DNA from: Aselliscus stoliczkanus
Lineage: Eukaryota; Chordata; Mammalia; Chiroptera; Hipposideridae
Length of the DNA stretch: 64,000 bases
Reading direction: 5' to 3'
NCBI GenBank assembly: GCA_033961575.1
Contig: CM066733.1
Span: forward strand, 138,806,421 to 138,870,420
Translations under genes and position numbers: made by a program
The notes under the pieces: generated by a model
Told to the model about the DNA's origin: nothing
Seen by the model: the letters and a program-made list of their open reading frames with translations, nothing else
Database searches by the model: none
Part shown: positions 60,790-64,000 of the stretch, piece after piece
Layout: the number at the start of each line of letters is the position of its first letter
Numbering within the stretch: the stretch's first letter is position 1

Positions 60790-61185
60790 GGTGGAGAACA
60801 GTCTCGCGGTTACCAGGAGTAAGACCGGGTGAGGATGCAACTCCATGGGTCGCAGCATTAGGGAGTTTCTTTGTGATGACGCAACTTTTGTGAATCCTGA
60901 TCTTGGTAGGGTTACACAAATGAATGCATTTGGTGGAATTTCGTAGTGCAGTACGCTCCCCCCAAAACAGAGTGCTGCAGTAAAAACTGGTGAAATCTGA
61001 ATGGTCTATAGTTCAGTTAATAGCATTGTACCAATACCAGTGTTCTGGTTTTGAAAAATGTACCATGCTTGCATAAGATGTTATCATTGGGGCAAGCTGG
61101 GTGAAAGATACACAGGAACTCTCTGTATTATTTGGCAACTTCTTGAGTCTTTATTTCAAAATAAAGAGTTAAGAAATAAAAACAA
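60790..61185 (+). mobile_element. L1M 3' UTR end, sense
   Basis: GCGGTTACCAGGAGTAAGAC, GGGAGTTTCTTTGTGATGAC, AAAACTGGTGAAATCTGAAT, ATTGTACCAATACCAGTGTT and a terminal TTTCAAAATAAAGAGTTAAG follow the 3' UTR order of an old L1. Confidence 0.85.
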
Positions 61186-61194
61186 AGTACCAAG

Positions 61195-61590
61195 AGAGAT
61201 ATGACAATGTAGCAGCAAGGAAATAGACTGGTCCTTGTTCTCATGGAGTTTGCATTCCACTGGGAAGAGAAATCAGTAATTACACTGTCAATTATTTAAT
61301 CATAATTCTGCTCAGTGTTATGAAGGAAAAGCATGATGTGCTGTGACAGCACATGCAAGGAAAAGGGGCCCAAGTCTGGGCAACTCAGGTGAGGCTCCTT
61401 AGAGGTTATGACATTTTTTATCCTGCATGTATGGTAAGGATTTACTGGGAGGGGTGGAGGGAAGCATCCCAGGCAAAGGGAGCAGCATGTGAAGGGGCCT
61501 TGCAGATGGAAGGAGCCTTATGGCAGCTTAGAGGGGCCAACAAGCTAAAGGACATGGAAGAGTCAGAGCTAACTGGGCTAATGTAATAAG
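61195..61590 (+). mobile_element. Ancient repeat, L2-era (family uncertain)
   Basis: TCTCATGGAGTTTGCATTCC, AAGCATCCCAGGCAAAGGG and GCATGTGAAGGGGCCTTGC are phrases of an abundant old mammalian repeat. The 77-residue frame within it is not a gene. Confidence 0.45.
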
Positions 61591-61649
61591 CGGAGTGCTG
61601 CAGTGGAGCAGTGTAAAAACAATGCCTTCTGACAAGAAGTTGGAGGAAT

Positions 61650-61757
61650 GGGGGAATGGCTGCACAATAAAAATAACCCTTGTGTACTTGAAACCTATAT
61701 AATTTTACTAACCAATGTCACCCCAAAAAAATTTAATAAAAATTAAATTTAAAAAGT
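61650..61757 (+). mobile_element. Short 3' end of a retroelement, probably bat L1 (tentative)
   Basis: CTTGAAACCTATATAATTTT, then CTAACCAATGTCACCCC and an A/T-rich AATAAA-containing tail. I associate this ending with bat L1 3' ends. The head is missing and no target duplication is clear. Confidence 0.4.
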
Positions 61758-62189
61758 AACACTAGAGAGAGCTTGGACTTGGAAAAAGAATTGTAATGAT
61801 TTTCAAGCTGCAGTTATAAAAATCACGAAGGAATGGATACTTGGAAATGTGCGGTGGGTTTGGGAGACTGTATGTAGTCCAGGGATTGCGTTCCTGGAAC
61901 AAACTGGAAAGGGGCTGAGAAGAAAACTCAGCCAGATCACTTGTGATTTTATTCTGCAAGCAAGGGCGTTGGGGGCATTGGAAATATTACACTGGGAAGT
62001 TCCTAAAAGTTTTCATAAGATAACCCTGAAGCCAAGATAAAGCATCAATAGAATTAAAAGAAACTGAAGCCAGTTGTCTGGCCGAGTGGCAACCGCAATA
62101 GTAAAAGATAGGGACAGAATGGCTTGGAACTGGGGTAAAGGCGGTGGGGCACTCAGAGCAGGATATGACAGAAGAGCCTTTGTGGGAGT
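61758..62189. other. Intron 2 sequence, nothing recognised
   Basis: Unique-looking, no feature. Confidence 0.5.
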
Positions 62190-62480
62190 CAGCTCCACAG
62201 GCAAAGGGGACCTCAGATCCAGAAGCTTCATTTCTGGTAATTTATTATCTGAGGTACTCATGTCGGTGCATAACAACATAGGCTTAACATGTCCATTGCA
62301 ACACTGCTGGAAATTGTGATCATGGAATGACTGTATATGTATATCCATTAGTGAGTGTTTAGTAAATTCTGGTGCATAATCCTATAGTGGGGTTCAAAAA
62401 AGCGCTTAAGAAAAGTGGACTGTATTTTTAAAATATTTTTAAATTACATAATTGCAGAAAACTAGGTATTGTATGGGATA
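62190..62480 (+). mobile_element. Decayed L1 fragment, sense (tentative)
   Basis: Order reminiscent of an L1 ORF2 tail: TCATTTCTGGTAATTTATTA, CCATTGCAACACTGCTGG, ATTCTGGTGCATAATCCTAT. Weak. Confidence 0.35.
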
Positions 62481-63152
62481 CGTTTCCTTGCATGGAAAAA
62501 GATATGGAAGGCTATACTTATCTGCTGAACCATGGCTACCTCTGCAGGGTGAGCTTGCAAATATAGTTCTTTATGGTGGTTTCCTTACTAGAAATGTTTT
62601 CATGTTTAAAAATGTCTGTCTATTATATTTATACATGAATGGCGTTGTCTTACATCGGGTGCCCTGAGACAGGCTCTGAGATGGAGAAGGAGGGATCTCT
62701 TGGGAGATACACCTGTTAGGAAGTAAAGAAGGGAGCGCTGGGTGGAGGGATGCCTACACTGCAGTGTAACTGAGGCACCGTGGGCGCTCTAGAGCTGGGA
62801 TGACCCTTTCTAGGCAAAGGGGTTGGGTGTTCGTAGCCTTGCATTAGTCAGTCACTGGGTTTGGGCTGCCCCTGGGGTAGGCAGGGCCGTTTCCTGCAGC
62901 TGAGGGCAATTCCCAGTGAGGGATGCAGCTGACAATGGCCAGCAACTGATATTCCCAGCAGATGGGTGTGGATGCACAGGGCCCTGAAGAGGGGACCTGG
63001 GACACGCACTGCAGTATCCACTACAGCTATTGAAAATAAGTATGAAATTTATTTTCTGACTTTGCAGACCTTGCTTAATTACCAAGCTTAATTTTTGTGA
63101 ATACAACTATAAAGGAGGAAAAAATGATCTCAGTGCAGAATAAAATTCAATG
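62481..63152. other. Intron 2 sequence, nothing recognised
   Basis: 62640-63010 is GC-richer; no repeat or exon could be assigned. Confidence 0.5.
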
Positions 63153-63167
63153 ACATGAAGCCTTTTG

Positions 63168-63634
63168 TTTTTGAAGATTTTTATTGGGGAATTGGGGGAG
63201 GGGAACAGTGTTAGGGAACCAGGGAAGGGGAACAGACAAGTTGCTGTCCTTTTGTTCTTCAGTCTAGTTGTGGAGGACATTGCTTCACTGGCCCATGTTG
63301 GTATCATCATTGCGCTCTTCCCGGATGAGGCAGATCAGTCACCGGCCTCTGGATGTCACTCACCGTGGCTCTTGGCAGCTCACACGGGCTGCCAGGCGCT
63401 CACACTGACTGCCGGCCACTCACTGTAGCCTATGGCAGCCCACTGCAGCAGGGGCTGCAGCTATGCCTTCCCGGAGACTCACAGCAGCCCAGCTCCAGGT
63501 GGAGCTATTGTTCACCACCTTAGCTGTAGAGGGTAGTGTCACTGGTCCCTCATGTGGTATCCGAACCAGGGCCCTGCTGCTCAGAGCCAGCGGCCCAAGC
63601 CAGCTCTTAACCAACGCACCTCTCTGCCGGCCCA
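63168..63634 (-). mobile_element. Rhin-1-like SINE, long form, antisense
   Basis: Reversed tail GATTTTTATTGGGGAATTGG, a body in which the CTCAC...GGCTG unit is repeated several times, and reversed head CAGCTCTTAACCAACGCACC. The target duplication is 15-16 bases with three differences (63153-63167, 63635-63650). Confidence 0.92.
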
Positions 63635-63650
63635 ACATAAAGTCTTTTTG

Positions 63651-64000
63651 ATTAAAACATCTTAGCAATTAGGAATAGAAAGCGATTTATTTAACCTGAT
63701 GAAGGGCACTTTCTCTAGCCTGTCTTTGCACTGAAGGTATAGCCTACCTGTGGGCCAGGCCCCCAGGGTCAGTGCCCACTGCACCAACTTGCGTGGGCCC
63801 AAGGCCCTAGGCATCCGAGTCCTTGCCCACAGTGCACTGAGCGCCTGATCCTAGTGTTGGCATTTACCTCCAGGGCAGCCCCAGCCTCCATGCTTGCTCC
63901 TCTCCTGGGATTTTCTCCCTGTTCTTTTTCTGTCTGCACGATTTTTTTTTATTTTTTTTTTTGGCTCCTGGTGATTTCCCTTCCTTTCTTATGTGTTCTG
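63651..64000. other. Intron 2 sequence to the window end, nothing recognised
   Basis: GC-richer 63700-63920, then T-runs at about 63942-63962. No feature. Confidence 0.5.

Larger units (their letters stand above)
45654..64000 (+). other. AIG1 intron 2, 5' part
   Basis: Starts with the GTGAGT donor and runs past the end of the window. It is dominated by SINEs, LTRs and old L1, MIR and L2 pieces, annotated separately. I looked for a frame resembling AIG1 exon 3 and found none. Confidence 0.85.

Noticed and set aside
45654..64000. AIG1 exon 3
   Set aside because: No frame resembling FVVAVFWIIYAYD with flanking AG and GT was found; the exon must lie beyond the window.
1..64000. CRISPR arrays, operons, prophage or other prokaryotic systems
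   Set aside because: The sequence is a mammalian intron landscape; the tandem repeats seen are microsatellites and one promoter minisatellite without spacers.

Overview
This window is vertebrate nuclear DNA, almost certainly from a placental mammal and most likely a bat of the Rhinolophoidea side of Yinpterochiroptera. The mammalian call rests on two exons of AIG1 with canonical splice sites, a processed pseudogene, and ancient MIR, L2, MER5A, MLT1-type and L1M repeats. The bat call rests on about eight copies of a tRNA-headed SINE ending in AATAAAATCTTT plus an A-tail, with a 3' half resembling the Rhin-1 family as I remember it. Three mariner-type miniature elements and RTE-clade LINE ends fit but do not prove it. 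No search could be run, so species-level identity is open.

The only functional protein-coding gene I can support is AIG1 (androgen-induced gene 1, a multi-pass membrane hydrolase of FAHFA lipids) on the + strand. Its promoter lies in a CpG island (about 131-1040) with a four-unit, roughly 21-bp GC-box array. Exon 1 coding sequence is 653-793 and contains the catalytic threonine codon. Intron 1 is about 44.7 kb (794-45497). Exon 2 is 45498-45653. The rest is the start of intron 2; exon 3 and beyond are outside the window.

Layout of the introns. 3.7-5.3 kb: an LTR-like element and a MER5A. 7.4-11.8 kb: a mariner miniature element, then a mosaic of antisense L1. 12.9-14.1 kb: a MIR, a compound tetranucleotide microsatellite, a 600-bp element with weak terminal inverted repeats, and a (TG)n tract. 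19-21.4 kb: a sense L1 split by a SINE. 22.6-24.9 kb: a full-length NCBP2 retrocopy with target-site duplications, poly-A tail and a mariner element in its 3' UTR. 25-32.7 kb: SINEs, an antisense L1 and an L2. 35.2-37.1 kb: two RTE ends in opposite orientation sharing a 63-base identical tract. 45.7-49.6 kb: MLT1-type LTR, several SINEs, and a solo LTR with a 4-bp duplication. 54.8-64 kb: simple repeats, MIR and L1 3' ends, a third mariner copy and a last SINE.

I found no CRISPR array, operon, functional non-coding RNA gene or undescribed multi-gene system. The points of interest are in genome architecture: the promoter repeat, the nested and datable insertions, a head-only SINE subfamily, a possible gene-conversion tract between inverted RTE copies, and a few candidate regulatory blocks.
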